Program-made: the position numbers and the translations under genes
Shown here: one piece after another, positions 43,750-54,395 of the stretch
How the letters are laid out: each line of letters begins with the position of its first letter
Position numbering within the stretch: the stretch's first letter is position 1
Notes under the pieces: generated by a model
Database searches by the model: none
Seen by the model: the letters and a program-made list of their open reading frames with translations, nothing else
Told to the model about the DNA's origin: nothing
NCBI RefSeq assembly: GCF_028372415.1
Contig: NC_092875.1
Coordinates: 147,406,856 to 147,470,855 of the forward strand
Source of the DNA: Notamacropus eugenii
Taxonomy: Eukaryota; Chordata; Mammalia; Diprotodontia; Macropodidae
Direction: 5' to 3'
DNA length: 64,000 nucleotides

Positions 43750-44478
43750 AAAAATTCTTCTTCTCTCCTTAATTTTTTTCTTCTTTATTTTATACTTAGA
43801 TTTATTTATGTCTAAGAGGGGCAAATTGAGGTTCCCCACTATGATGGTATAGTTATACTATCTTCTTAATATTACTTTATTGTATATTTCTACCTTTATA
43901 ATACTGTTTTATGATTTCATCCTGTAACTCATTTAACTTTTCCTTCAAGAGTTTGGGTGCTATGCCATTTGATGCATATATTTAGTCTTGATATTATTTC
44001 ATTGTCTATTATATCTTTTAGAAAAATGCAGTTTCCCTGATTATCTTTTTAAATTTGATCTATTCTTTGTTTTTGCTTTACCTGAAATCATTGACTACCC
44101 CCGTCTTTTTTTTTTACTAGTTAAAGCATGATAAGTTCTTCTCTAGCCTTTATTTTAACTCTGTGCGTATCTTTCTGTTTCAAGCACATCTCTTGTAAAC
44201 AACATATTGTTAGATTCTGGTTTCTAGTCTATTCTGCTATCTGCTTTCATTTTATGGGTGAGTTCATCACATTCACATTCCCAGTTATGATTACTAACTG
44301 TATATTTGCCTTCATCCTATTCTCTTCATTTATCCCTCTTTTTCCACACTGTCCTCCTCCAGTGTTTGTGCTTCTGACCTTTTCTTCTTTAATCTGTCCT
44401 CCTTCTTATTATTGTCCCTTCCCCCTTTCTTTTATTCCCTCGCCCTCTACATCCTTTTTGGCTAAGATGAATATGTAT

Positions 44479-44483
44479 GTGTG

Positions 44484-44517
<34 letters not shown>
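44479..44517. repeat. (GT)n microsatellite
   Basis: A GT run in the LINE-1 inter-ORF region. The half-LINE has a short GTGTGTGTGT at the equivalent place (37571), which hints that the ancestral element carried it. Confidence 0.95.
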
Positions 44518-44518
<1 letters not shown>

Positions 44519-46384
44519 TCTTCTCTTTTTGAACTAGTTCAGATGAGAATCAGATTCAAACATTGCCTACTCCCTCCATTTCCCCCTCCACTGTAAAACC
44601 TCTTCTTTCTATGCCTCTTTTATTTGGGATAATTTTCCCCATTCTTCCTTTTCATCTGCCTTTCTCCCAGTATAGCTCTCTTTTTCACCCTTCCATTTTT
44701 CTTTTGAGATTATCTCAACATAATTGACTCATACCTATGGTCTCTAAGTAGATTCTTTCTAACTGCTCTAATGATGATAAAGTTCTTAGTGGTTAACATG
44801 TATCATCTTCTCATTTGGGAATATAAACAGCTTAACCTTATTAAGTTCCTTATGATTTCTCACTCATATTTACCTTTTCATACTTCTCTTGAGTCTGTGT
44901 TTGAATGTTAAATTTTCTATCTAGTTCTGATCTTTTCAACAGGAATGCTTCGAAGGCCTCTGTTTAATTGAATGCTCATCCCTTCTCCCCAACGTCAATT
45001 AGGACTTGACTTATTTTTGCTAGATAGGCTAACTCTTGGTTATAATCCTAGCTCCTTTGCCTTCCAAAATATCATATTCTAAGCCCCCCTCTCCTTTCTA
45101 GTGGTAATTACTAAATCTTGTGTGATACTGAGTATGACTCTACAACATTTGAATGATTTTTATTGCTAATTTCAGTAATTTCTCCTTTACCTCAGAGCTC
45201 TGGAATTTGGCCATAACATTCCTGGGAGCTTTCATTTTGGCATCTCTTTCAGAGGATGATTAGTGGGTTCTTTCAATTTCTAAGTTGTTCTCTGGTTCTT
45301 AGATACCTGGGCAATTTTCCTGTATAATTTTTTGAAATGTGATTGTGAGACTCTTTTTTTAATCATGGTTTTCAGGTAATCCAATCATTCTTAAATTACC
45401 TTTCCTCTATCTGCTTTCCAGGTCAGTTGTTTTTCCTTTAATATATTTCACATTTTCTTCTATTTTTTCAGTCTTTTGACTTTGACTATTTCTTGATGTT
45501 TCATGGAGTCATTAGCTTCCACTTAAACAATTCAAATTTTTAAGGAGTTATTTTCTTCAGTGAGGTTTTGTATCTCTTTTACCAATTAATTAATTTTAAT
45601 TTTAAGGAGTTTTCAGTAATCTTTGCACCTCTTTTAAGATTTGGTGAGTTCTGACTTTTAAGGAGTTATTTTATTCAGTATTTTTGTGCCCCATTTACAC
45701 TCTTTTTCATCATTTTCTTGCATTATTCTCATTTCTTTTTCCCAATTATTCTCTATGGCTCTTATTTGATTTTAAAAATATTTCCCACTTTTTTATTTCT
45801 TTCTTTACATCTTCTAAGACTTCTTGTTGGGCATGTGTCCAATATGCATTTTTTTAAAGCTTACATGTAGATATTTTCAGGTCATGATCTGAGTTTATGT
45901 GTTAAGTTTTCTTGTCACCATAGCAGATTTTTATGAACATGTTCTTTGTTGTGGTTTGTTCATTTTTTCAATCTATTTATTGACTTTGGATTTTATATTA
46001 GAGTGGGTTTCCATTCATCTCTGGCAGGGAATGACTGGTCTATGCTTGTCTCTTATATATTCTTGTGCAGTTTTCACAGCTATGCATGGAGACCTGTAAG
46101 TTTTCAATGTTTCCAAAGTTGTATGTTCTGGGGAGAAGTCCAATTATTGTACTCCTGGTCTGTACTTTAATGCTTACCCATGTATGACCCCTGCACTCTC
46201 ACAACAATAACTGTTCCTCTGTGCCTTGGAACTACAATCCATACCCAGGTAGGGCTCTTGTTGCTTTGTGACCACAACTGTTCCTTTCCACCCTGGATCT
46301 GTAATCCAAAACTGGATAACAGGCTGAGAAACTGCCAAACTGTGTCCATTGCTGGGGTAAAAGATGAATTCTCTTTTGGATGTG

Positions 46385-47290
46385 TTGAGTTTGAAAAGCC
46401 CACAAGATTTCCAATTGGAACTGTCTAACAGAGAGTTGATAATGTCAGACTAGATTGCAGGAGGGAAGAAGTCCATACATGTAGATTTTAGAGTAATTTG
46501 TGAAGAGATGATCACTGAATACATAGTTGCTAATGAGGTCACCAAGAAGGAAACTTTAGAGAGAGAAGAGGGTCTAGGACAAAGCATTGGGGGCGTATCC
46601 CATTATGGGGCAGGTGATGTATGATAATTCAGTTCAATCCTACAATTATTATTGTGCAGCTAATGTATGTGTAAGGCACTGTGTTAGGGATACAAAAATA
46701 AACTGAACAATAGATGCTGACCTCAAGGGTAAAAAAAAGTGAAGGAGACTGAGAAGCATTCAGATTGGTAGGAGAACCAGGAAAACAGTTTCACAGTTGG
46801 TGGAAACAGTTTCTTAGAGGCAGTGATATTTTCCAGTGTCAAAAGCTACAGAGAGGTCAATAAAGTTTATTACAAAAAGTTGTCAGAGTTAATAGCTAAG
46901 AGATCATTAGCAACCTTGGAGAGTTTTGTCAAGCATTGGAGTTGGAAGACAGGTGGCAAGGGGTTAAAAAGTGACTGAGTGGTGAAGTGAAAAATGAAGA
47001 CAAGAGAATTACTTGCTTTTTTTAGGAGTTTGTCTGAGAAATAGATACAGTGTCAAGATTGGTAACTGAGCTTCCACATTTTTTAAAGTATAAAAGTCGT
47101 GCTGGACATGTTTGTAGGCAGCAAGGAAGGAACCACTAGATAAGGAGAGTGAGAGGGACTGATTGGAAGGGCAAGCTCCTGGAAGAAACTGGCAGGGCAC
47201 AATTATAGGGGCTGGTCACAGCAGGGAAAAGAGCCACGTTTTTATGACAGACTAAATTAAAGGAGGAGAGTATGGAAGATAAAGAAGAAG
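46385..47290 (+). repeat. Ancient LINE-like interspersed repeat (copy 3)
   Basis: It starts GTTGAGTTTGAAAAGCCCAC, with GGAACTGTCTAACAGAGAG, TGATCACTGAATACATAG, CCAAGAAGGAAACTTTAGAG. Then come AAAAGCTACAGAGAGGTCAA and AGCAAGGAAGGAACCACTAG. It is interrupted at about 46622-46738 by a short piece, CAGCTAATGTATGTGTAAGG, that resembles the beginning of the same family. This is the longest copy here and covers the part downstream of copy 2. Confidence 0.55.
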
Positions 47291-47309
47291 GATTTAGGGC
47301 AACTAAACC

Positions 47310-47625
47310 CAAGTACACTACCCTTCAGGAAGCTTTTCCTGAAGGCTTTCGTCTCTCAAATAGCAATGACCTTCAGCTTACTCCATCAGGCATTCATGTA
47401 ACACTTTTTACCTCCTCTATGTACTTATTATGTGTTTTCTCTATCTGTATGTATGTGTGCATATGTATACATACACATACATATGTGTGTATATGTATAT
47501 AATGTCTCCTATACCAGACGGGGAGCTTTGGGAGGGAAGAGATATCATCCAATCTAAGGTTGGCATTTCACCCTGCCTATCACAGGAGTCTAAAAACAGT
47601 AGGCCCTTAATATAATTAAGATCTG
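47310..47625 (+). repeat. L2 LINE 3' end with microsatellite
   Basis: It has TTCAGGAAGCTTTTCCTGAA, CCAGACGGGGAGCTTTGGGA and ACAGTAGGCCCTTAATATAA. A TATG/CATA simple repeat (47441-47503) sits where L2 normally has its AT-rich segment. Confidence 0.7.
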
Positions 47626-47707
47626 GGTCTGGAGTTTAAGGCACAGATTTAATTAATACAGGAAATTTAGTTACAAGTCCTAGAACCAGTTCATTTTGTG
47701 CCATGGG

Positions 47708-47912
47708 TCAGTGTAGTATGGAATGGTAGAAGGAACCTTGGGTCAGGAATCAGAGGCACTGGGTTCAAATTCTGGATCAAATGACTTACTTGGTGACCTT
47801 CAACAAGTTGTTTCACTTTTCTGGGTCTCTGCTTCCTCATCCATAAAGTGAGGGGGCAGGGACTGGACTAACTCATCTAGAAGGTAGGTCCCTCATGAAG
47901 TCTTGGGATTTA
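47708..47912 (+). repeat. MIR-type CORE-SINE
   Basis: It has GGGTTCAAATTCTGGATCAA, TTGGTGACCTTCAACAAGTT, CTGCTTCCTCATCCATAAAG, GGACTGGACTAACTCATC. A sense copy. Confidence 0.83.
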
Positions 47913-48574
47913 TGTACCTGGAATCGGAATCAGTCTTCTCAGCACTAAGAGCAAAATGAGTTTGTGGCTTCAGTCTGCACCTGGCTTCAGTGGAGGCCTA
48001 CCAGGGCAATGAATTGACAGGCAAATTGGCTAACAGCATTTTCACCTGCATGGGTTTGTTCTCTGGGTTAGGTTACATAAACACACACCACCAGATTGCC
48101 TAGTTCAGCTAAAAATTGAGTTTATTTAAACAGCAGCTGATGAAAGAACCCTTATTCTCCCTTAGGAAGATCCCAGGTGTGTTACACAGCTTAGAGAAGC
48201 ATGTAATGTTATTGGTGGGGAAAAAATGCTTTCAGCTAAACATATACATTCTCCATCATTTTAGAGGACTGCTAGAAAAAAGTTGTCTACCAAAAGGGTT
48301 TTTTTTTTAAACTGTATAAACTTTCTAAGAAGAGTAAATGCATATTATTCTAATAGTTTCTTAGTATGATGACTTCCCAGGTCCCAAGATGACATAATCC
48401 TTGGGATCTGCTTTAGGTTATTTACCTAGAAGGCAGTAGGGGGAGGGGGCAGGGGAATCAATTTGTGCCACTGAAATGTTCCTTAGTTTCTTACTTCATG
48501 TGAGTGAGAATCACCTTTGATTAGTCATTTTTAATGATGTCATATAATTGTCCTGAGAACCTTTGTTCTCAGGA
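47913..48574. other. No recognisable feature
   Basis: Apparently single-copy; a 64-aa frame has no motif. It contains the AGCTAAAAATTGAGTTTATT look-alike of the 30814 segment. Confidence 0.45.
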
Positions 48575-48757
48575 GACAGAATGCTGGGTGTGGAGAGTTA
48601 GGGGACCTGGGTTCCAGTCCAAGCCCTCCCCTTCTTAACCTGTGTGATTATGAGCAAGTCACTCACATCTCTAGGCTTCTATTTCCTTGCCTACAGAGTA
48701 AGCAGGCTGGATATAATTGACCAATAAGATCTTTTCCAGCTCTAGATGAACATATGT
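48575..48757 (+). repeat. MIR-type CORE-SINE (left arm of inverted pair)
   Basis: It has GAATGCTGGGTGTGGAGAGT, GGTTCCAGTCCAAGCCC, TGTGTGATTATGAGCAAGTC, AAGATCTTTTCCAGCTCTAG. It runs tail-to-tail into the next MIR. Confidence 0.85.
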
Positions 48758-48938
48758 TCATAGATTTAGAGCTGGAAAGGACCATATATACCATTTCATC
48801 CAACTCTCTCATTTACAGATGAGAAAGCCTAAGGCTCAGAGATTACTTGCCCAAGGTCACATAGGTAAAACGTGTTAGAGGTGGAATTTGAAGCAGATCT
48901 TCTGGCTCCAAACCCAGTGTTCTTTCTACTCTTCTGAC
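48758..48938 (-). repeat. MIR-type CORE-SINE (right arm of inverted pair)
   Basis: It has TAGATTTAGAGCTGGAAAGG, TACAGATGAGAAAGCCTAAG, CCAAGGTCACATAGGTAAAA, TTTGAAGCAGATCTTCTGG. With its neighbour it forms an inverted repeat of about 180 bp per arm around the perfect palindrome ATGAACATATGTTCAT. Confidence 0.85.
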
Positions 48939-49456
48939 CCTATGAAAAAATACAGACTTAGCAAACAGGAAATATGAGTTCTGTCATACCAAGTCATCCA
49001 AGATGGCTCTGCAGACTGACTAGGTGGGCCTCATACTCTGCAGTTACTCCTTGGGGCCAACATAGTACCTCTTGTAGGAGAATGGTGGAAAGCCTACAAT
49101 TGTCTAGACTTTGTTTGATGTTGGAGTCATGACACTGGAAATGTCTTCCCTCCCCTTACCAAAAGCTGGCTTCCTACTTCTTGGGTTCTCTCTTTGGGGA
49201 ATTGAAGGAAAGCCAGCTTTGGAGCCAACTGAAATGCTGAAAGTATTGGGACACAGGTATAAAAACACCACTGGTATGATGGACCAGAAACATTCAATGA
49301 CTCCCCCTCTGAAGCACTGTAAAACTCTTTCCCTGCCATTTTCCTTTTCAAAAAGTGGTCTGTGGCTGCAGCAGTCCACTGCAATTCCAGAATCTCATAC
49401 CCAGGGAAGAATGCTTGACAGAACATGGAGAGAGGGGGAGAAAACCAAACGGCCCA

Positions 49457-49813
49457 TTAGCAGTTTATTGTCCTGTAGGAGTACTCTGCCATCCCATTAG
49501 AAACCCACAGCTCAGTGAATGTCCAAATGTGGATGGCAGCTGCTTCCTGCCAGGTAAGAGATGTAGAGTAACCCAAGGCTCTCAGCAATTTGGCCTGTTC
49601 AGTTAGGAGCATCATCCATGTTTCCTTAAGTTCCCTTGAGAGATCAGCAAAGTACTGCCAAATGACATTAGTGTCCATGCTCCCTTTGATTTGGAAGTAC
49701 GGTTAATTCCCTCAGTTCTTCATAATTCTTCTATATCTGTCCATTTGTTGGATGCTTTGGGTAACACTGATGGTGACTTCTCTTGCTGGCATCTGCTTGT
49801 GTTCTTTTTTCAC
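49457..49813 (-). other. Candidate exon or exon relic (unproven)
   Basis: On the minus strand, CCTTTTTTTAACAG at 49814-49827 resembles a splice acceptor. It opens a frame reading VKKEHKQMPAREVTISVTQS to a stop after about 33 codons. After two close stops, the same frame continues MDTNVIWQYFADLSRELKET, then LLTEQAKLLRALGYSTSL to 49457. On the plus strand a strong donor, CTGCCAG/GTAAGAG, lies at 49552/49553. I recognise no protein. It could be a non-coding transcript exon, a pseudogene or chance. Confidence 0.25.
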
Positions 49814-51583
49814 CTGTTAAAAAAAGGTTTACAACATTAAGTTATACCTCTACTGGGTAACAGCCAAAGATCCTTCCTTCTTTAATACTTTGTAGGGGTG
49901 CGTGCGTGTGAAACAGATTAAGCCGCAAGCAGCAAGCAATGTTCTCAACCTAGGATTCAGTATCTGGAAGTAATTCCACCTCTGTAACTTCTCAGAAAAA
50001 ATACATTGACTCAGTCCAGAGTCAGTCAGTTAATGACATGGAGAAAAGAGCATTAGGTTTACCCAAACAACATTTCTTTCCAGACCCTCTCCTCAGCGAG
50101 TCTCATTGGACCAGGATAGCTATTAATAGAAAACAAAACAACAAACAACACTCCATGGTACAGGGAAGAGACAAATCAGTTTCTTTAAAATAAGATTGGC
50201 TGATGACAACATTCACACAAAATTGTCTAAGCTGGACTGGTTGACTGGTTTTCAGCTGTTAAACTTTCAAAGCTCAGAATCAGCTAATTGCATTCTTGAG
50301 AGCACCTGGCGAAATTCCCCTGGAAAGCAAAAATTATACCTATTGAAAACTGGCTCGAGTGATTGGCAGTGTGGCAAAACTCATGTGACTGTATCACTGA
50401 AATGTTAGTGCCTAATCTCCAAGCTTGCTTAAAGTTTGCAGTATTTTCTCCTGTTTGTTTTTTTCTGTATTCACTCAAATTGCGATTCAGAGTCAATAAG
50501 GAACCAAGAGAAAACTACACAGTCTTGAAGTACCATGAACAGGAAAAAGATTATAATTGCACTGTCCCCATATGTACACAAAATATATCAATTTCAGTTC
50601 CTTTCACAAAAATGCTCAGTAAACATATACTTTCTCATTTTATGAAAAATGCATTAAAAGTTCCTGTTAAATATATCCTTCTTAGTGGAGAATTTTTTAA
50701 AAGTATAAAATCTTTATCTGAGCTACAGTTTTCTTACTCTAGGAGTTACCAAGAGGCTTTCTGGATTTGTAAACCACTGTGTTTCTTTGTTAAACAAGGA
50801 ATCTGCTTAAAACCAGAGTCTTCAAGGTAAGAGGGAGATCAGGATCCATTTAGTAAAGTTCATGCCTAAGAATGAGTCCCTGCCTCCCCACCCCCATACA
50901 TCTTTGAAAAATGGTTTCCTATGTTTTTCTCGTTTTCCTGAGAGGGATGCTACTACATGGCAAGGCAATCCATTCAGCTATGGATTATTTAGAACGGCTA
51001 GGAAATTTAGCTTTACACTTAACCCAAATTTGGCTCCTTGTAACTTCCACCAACTCCAAGACTTAAAGATTTAAATTTTCCATCAGTTGATAGTACAACG
51101 ACAATGAAACCTGCCAAAGAACGTCAGAAACAAGTTCTGCAAATAGCAAATCTGCTTTGGATTGTCTCAGCTGCTACATCTCTCATCTACTTGGATAGGA
51201 ATGAGGGCAGTACTCAAACATTTTTCTGAGACTGGCCCTGAAATTCTTCATTTCAACAAGCATTGTGGTGCAGGCTCTGGAGATGTGAAGAAAAAAATGT
51301 CCCTGCCCTCAAAGAATGTATTGGGGCGGGGCAGGGGGGTGGTAATGAGGGAGAGATATATAGATAAACATTAGACTATAGCTCACATCTAACATTCAGG
51401 GTAACCGTGTTACACTGAATACAGGGCAGGCTTTATTTCATAGATTCAGATAGAAACTAGAAAGGACTCATACCTAGGCTTACAAAAGATCAGCTTAACT
51501 TTCCTTTCTCTGGCAAACCCCATCTCCCCCAGGCGGTCTTCCAGACAAATAGGACTAGCCCATGGTTGGGATCCTCCGAAAGA

Positions 51584-51617
51584 TTAGGAATAATAAAGAA
51601 TTAGGAATAATAAAGAA
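51584..51617. repeat. 17-bp tandem duplication
   Basis: TTAGGAATAATAAAGAA is present twice head to tail, perfectly. Confidence 0.95.
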
Positions 51618-51972
51618 TTGACCCCTTCCTCCACTACTGACACAGTGTGTATAATTCACAGGAGTACGTGAAGGCAAAGACTGGTTTTTCTTCTTTATGT
51701 CATGGCTTTGTCCCTTGTTTCCCTTTGGCTCTGGTCACAGAGCTCCTCTGTTTGATCAGAAACTTGATGTTGCTCTTTGACTGCCGGCAGCCATTGTCAG
51801 TTCTGTGGCCTTATGGCTCCTCTTCTCCTAAGAAGAACTACTAATTCTTCTCTCCTGAGCTCATTTAAGTTCCCCAAAAGAACATGCAACATACAACATA
51901 CATAGGCTTCTGTTCCAGGGAACTAAGTCTGAATTCTGTAGCCTTTCTACTATTTGTGTATGTACTCTATAG

Positions 51973-52040
51973 TCTGTCTCTCTGCCTCTTTCTGTCTCTT
52001 TCTCTGTCTCTCTCTCTCCCTCTCCTTTACTTTCTCTCTT
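51973..52040. repeat. (TC)n-rich pyrimidine tract
   Basis: A CTCTGTCTC-type low-complexity tract. Confidence 0.9.
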
Positions 52041-52089
52041 AATAGTGTGTCTGTTATCCTTTTTAAGGAACGAGGCTAAAGATATAGCT

Positions 52090-52300
52090 CAAATTTGTGC
52101 TTAGTAGATATTTGTTGAATTGAATTAAGCAATGTTACAGAATTGTTATGTGGATTGTAAAAGCATTTAAGAGCTTTCTGTGTGCCAAGCTCTGGGCTAA
52201 GCATTAAGGACATAAGTAGAAGAGATTGACCATCCCTGTTGTCAAGGAGTTCACATTCTAAACAGAGGAGACGACATATATAGGAGACTGAGGCTATGGA
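52090..52300 (+). repeat. L2-like tail followed by ancient LINE-like repeat start
   Basis: TAGTAGATATTTGTTGAATT (L2-like terminus) is followed by TCTGTGTGCCAAGCTCTGGG and TTGTCAAGGAGTTCACATTC, the start of the ancient repeat seen at 3046 and 39575. Confidence 0.45.
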
Positions 52301-52469
52301 GCTAGATGGGTTGGCAGTGATTCTTAGAATGCAGCATAGCAGTGCATGCCCAAGTCCATATGAACCTGGAGGGCAAAGCAGCAGGACATTGATGGTAAAG
52401 CAGTGTATGTCCTTTCCTTGGTACTTCCATCCTGACTGACTCAAATCTTCACTGCTCCCACAATTATAT

Positions 52470-52772
52470 TGTTATTCAGTCATTTCAATCATGTCCCACT
52501 CTATATGACCCCATTTGGGGTTTTCTTGACAAGATACTGGAGTGGTTGGTCTTCTTCGAAAATGAAGGACAAACACAACAACTGGAGTGGTTTACCATTT
52601 CTCTCTCCAGCTCCTTTTATGGATGAGGAAACTGAGGCAAACAGTGAAATGACTTGCCCAGGGTCGCACAGCTAGTAAGTGTCTGAGGCTAGATTTTAAT
52701 GCAGGAAGAAGAGTCTTCCTGACCCAAGCCTGGCACTTTATCCACTCTGCTACCAACATTTACATTATCCCA
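52470..52772 (-). mobile_element. Marsupial CORE-SINE (WSINE1-like) carrying a 33-bp nested insertion
   Basis: The antisense tail GTTATTCAGTCATTTCAATC, CCCCATTTGGGGTTTTCTTG, then CAGCTCCTTTTATGGATGAG, AGGGTCGCACAGCTAGTAAG, CACTTTATCCACTCTGCTAC. A perfect 10-bp target duplication ACAATTATAT flanks it (52460-52469 and 52773-52782). About 20 extra bases sit between the SINE head and the right duplication. Confidence 0.88.
52548..52580 (+). mobile_element. 33-bp micro-insertion of an RTE-type SINE tail
   Basis: GGTCTTCTTCGAAAATGAAG, then GACAAACACAACA, matches only the last bases and AACA tail of the RTE-tail family (compare 16355-16389). The perfect 12-bp duplication ACTGGAGTGGTT flanks it at 52536-52547 and 52581-52592, and the left copy restores the SINE when the insert is removed. 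It is an extreme 5'-truncated retrotransposition product. Confidence 0.88.
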
Positions 52773-52854
52773 ACAATTATATCATGTTTAATGTTGCAGA
52801 CCAGACCCTGTAATATCATTAATAAAGGGAACTCTTAAGAAGGAAAAATCTCTC

Positions 52855-52985
52855 CACTAATGCAGATGATTCATTTTAGAGGCTTGTCCAGGACTACAAG
52901 CCACTTACATGTAGAACAAAAGGCAGGATCTGAACATTGCCATGTTCTCCCTAAATTCAACTCTGTGCACTACTCCAAGGTCTCT
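52855..52985 (-). repeat. Old SINE, probably MIR-like
   Basis: TTGTCCAGGACTACAAGCCA, GGCAGGATCTGAACATTGCC and CAACTCTGTGCACTACTCC follow the antisense SINE order, but strongly diverged. Confidence 0.4.
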
Positions 52986-53999
52986 CCCTCTTAGGGTTGT
53001 TTTGAAGCTTGGGAAACTTTTAAGGGGTCTGTAAGGTATTCTTTTCCTATCTTAGCAATCTATAGATGGGTGTAACCCCCAGTCCCAAAGTCCATTGGTA
53101 TGAGAATCTCTCCTTATTGGAGGAAATCAAGACCCTGGGACTGCCAGAAGGATAGACAGGCCAGATTTAGTGAGCTCTCCACCAGTAAGGAGAAGTCCCA
53201 TATCAATGGTTTTGGGGACTGGTGGTTACATGGAAGGAAGCTAATTGAGTTGTTTTACTTCAACAGAAATCAATTGTATAATTTCAAGTACAAAGCTGGA
53301 GCAGGAGGAAAAGCTGCAGGACCCTAGTGTACATGCAGGTCACTTCTTTAAAAAATGCTTTCAGAGTTCTTGAGGTAATGAAAAGTACCCTGGGCTTCTA
53401 AGAGCTAAAGGTTCTGGGTAAATACATAACTTCATCAAGTGCCTAAGGCATTTGAGTCATGCAGGTATTTTCCTTTCTGGTGTGGTTTCCCAGCAGCAGT
53501 TGAACCTTCTAATTTAGTGATTTATTTTCTTTAATGAAAGCCAAGGAAAAAGTGTTACTTCATTGAAATTACTGGCTCTTCCTCTGTCTTGTGGCTCCAT
53601 TGCAGAGATCAGTGAGGCCTCTTCCATACCTTTCTCTCTTTTGAGGTTGTTTTAACTATCCCAAAGTTCCATGATCTTAGTAGAATGCCTCTAGAAGGTC
53701 ATGGTGCACCATCTTTCTTTGAGTGGCCTTCCTTTTCCTGATGTTTGCCTTATTACTTTTATAGCTTTCCTGCCCCAGGAATCTGCAGTTTCTAGTACTT
53801 TTAGTGGAACTTTTTCATTAAAAATGATTCTCCAGTCATTCTTTCACTAGAGAGGCCAAATTGGAAACAATAACTCCCTGGCAGTACCAAATGTATATGG
53901 GCTTGTTTCTCCCATGGTTCAGAGGCCAATTGCCCAGCTTATTAAATTCCAGAGAAAATTTTTTCTTAACTGCTTAGTGTAGGCTTGGACTCAGTCAGG
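52986..53999. other. No recognisable feature (1.0 kb)
   Basis: Apparently single-copy; a 75-aa frame at 53100-53327 has no motif. Confidence 0.45.
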
Positions 54000-54395
54000 G
54001 CACTTAGCAGAATATTGAACTGGAAGTCAAGAAAGCTGGTTTTTAGTTTTAGCTCAACAACTGAGTGATCTGATAAGATCAAATGGATGTTACCATCCCT
54101 GGAAAGGGCGCACTAGCAAGTCCCCTTTAGTCCACTCACCATCCCAGTGACCTCTCAGTCACTAGACACCTCTCCCTAGACACAATTTGCCCATATATTA
54201 TCTTCTGTCAGAATGGGCAAACCCCATATTTTCTTTTGTATTTCATCCCCAGCATTCAACATGGTGCCTATATTAGTAAAGGCTTAATACATTTTTTATA
54301 ACTCATTTATTCTGAGTCTGTTTCCTCCCCATAAAATAAGAGGAGTGCAGTTGTACTAGATGATTTCTCATATGCTTTCAAAATTCTGATTCAGG
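54000..54395 (+). repeat. MIR-type CORE-SINE split by an L2 end
   Basis: The head and B-box region (AGAATATTGAACTGGAAGTC, CAACAACTGAGTGATCTG) end near 54070. CTGTTTCCTCCCCATAAAAT and TGTACTAGATGATTTCTC follow from about 54302. Confidence 0.65.
54168..54298 (+). repeat. L2 LINE 3' end nested in MIR
   Basis: CATCCCCAGCATTCAACATG, GTGCCTATATTAGTAAAGGC and TTAATACATTTTTTATAA show the degraded L2 terminus. Confidence 0.6.

Larger units (their letters stand above)
42085..46385 (-). mobile_element. LINE-1, 5' two-thirds: 5'UTR, ORF1, inter-ORF, ORF2 endonuclease and linker
   Basis: Minus-strand order: a 5'UTR-like stretch (46385-45880), an ORF1 remnant (45880-44877), a pyrimidine-rich inter-ORF segment holding a (GT)n run, then ORF2. 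The endonuclease start reads LVIITGNVNVMNSPIK at about 44300, followed by NLTICCLQE, which keeps the Asn and Glu catalytic-site positions. YTIIVGNLNLPLLD and IFEKLDMIDL follow, then the linker SGFMKKINKTDK-like text near 42210. The reverse-transcriptase part is missing. A 0.9-kb insertion (42823-43749) splits it between VGNLNLPL and IFEKLDM. Confidence 0.78.
48939..52089. other. Apparently single-copy block (3.1 kb) with exon-like patch
   Basis: No repeat family was recognised over this stretch except a 17-bp tandem duplication (51584-51617) and a TC-rich tract (51973-52040). The 49.1-49.8 kb part is unusually stop-poor in several frames. The 155-aa plus frame at 50363-50830 shows no motif. 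This is the most gene-like texture in the window, but no protein is recognised. Confidence 0.4.

Noticed and set aside
50363-50830. 155-aa open frame in single-copy DNA
   Set aside because: There is no recognisable domain, poor codon pattern, no splice support, and no conserved start context; kept only as part of an unannotated block.
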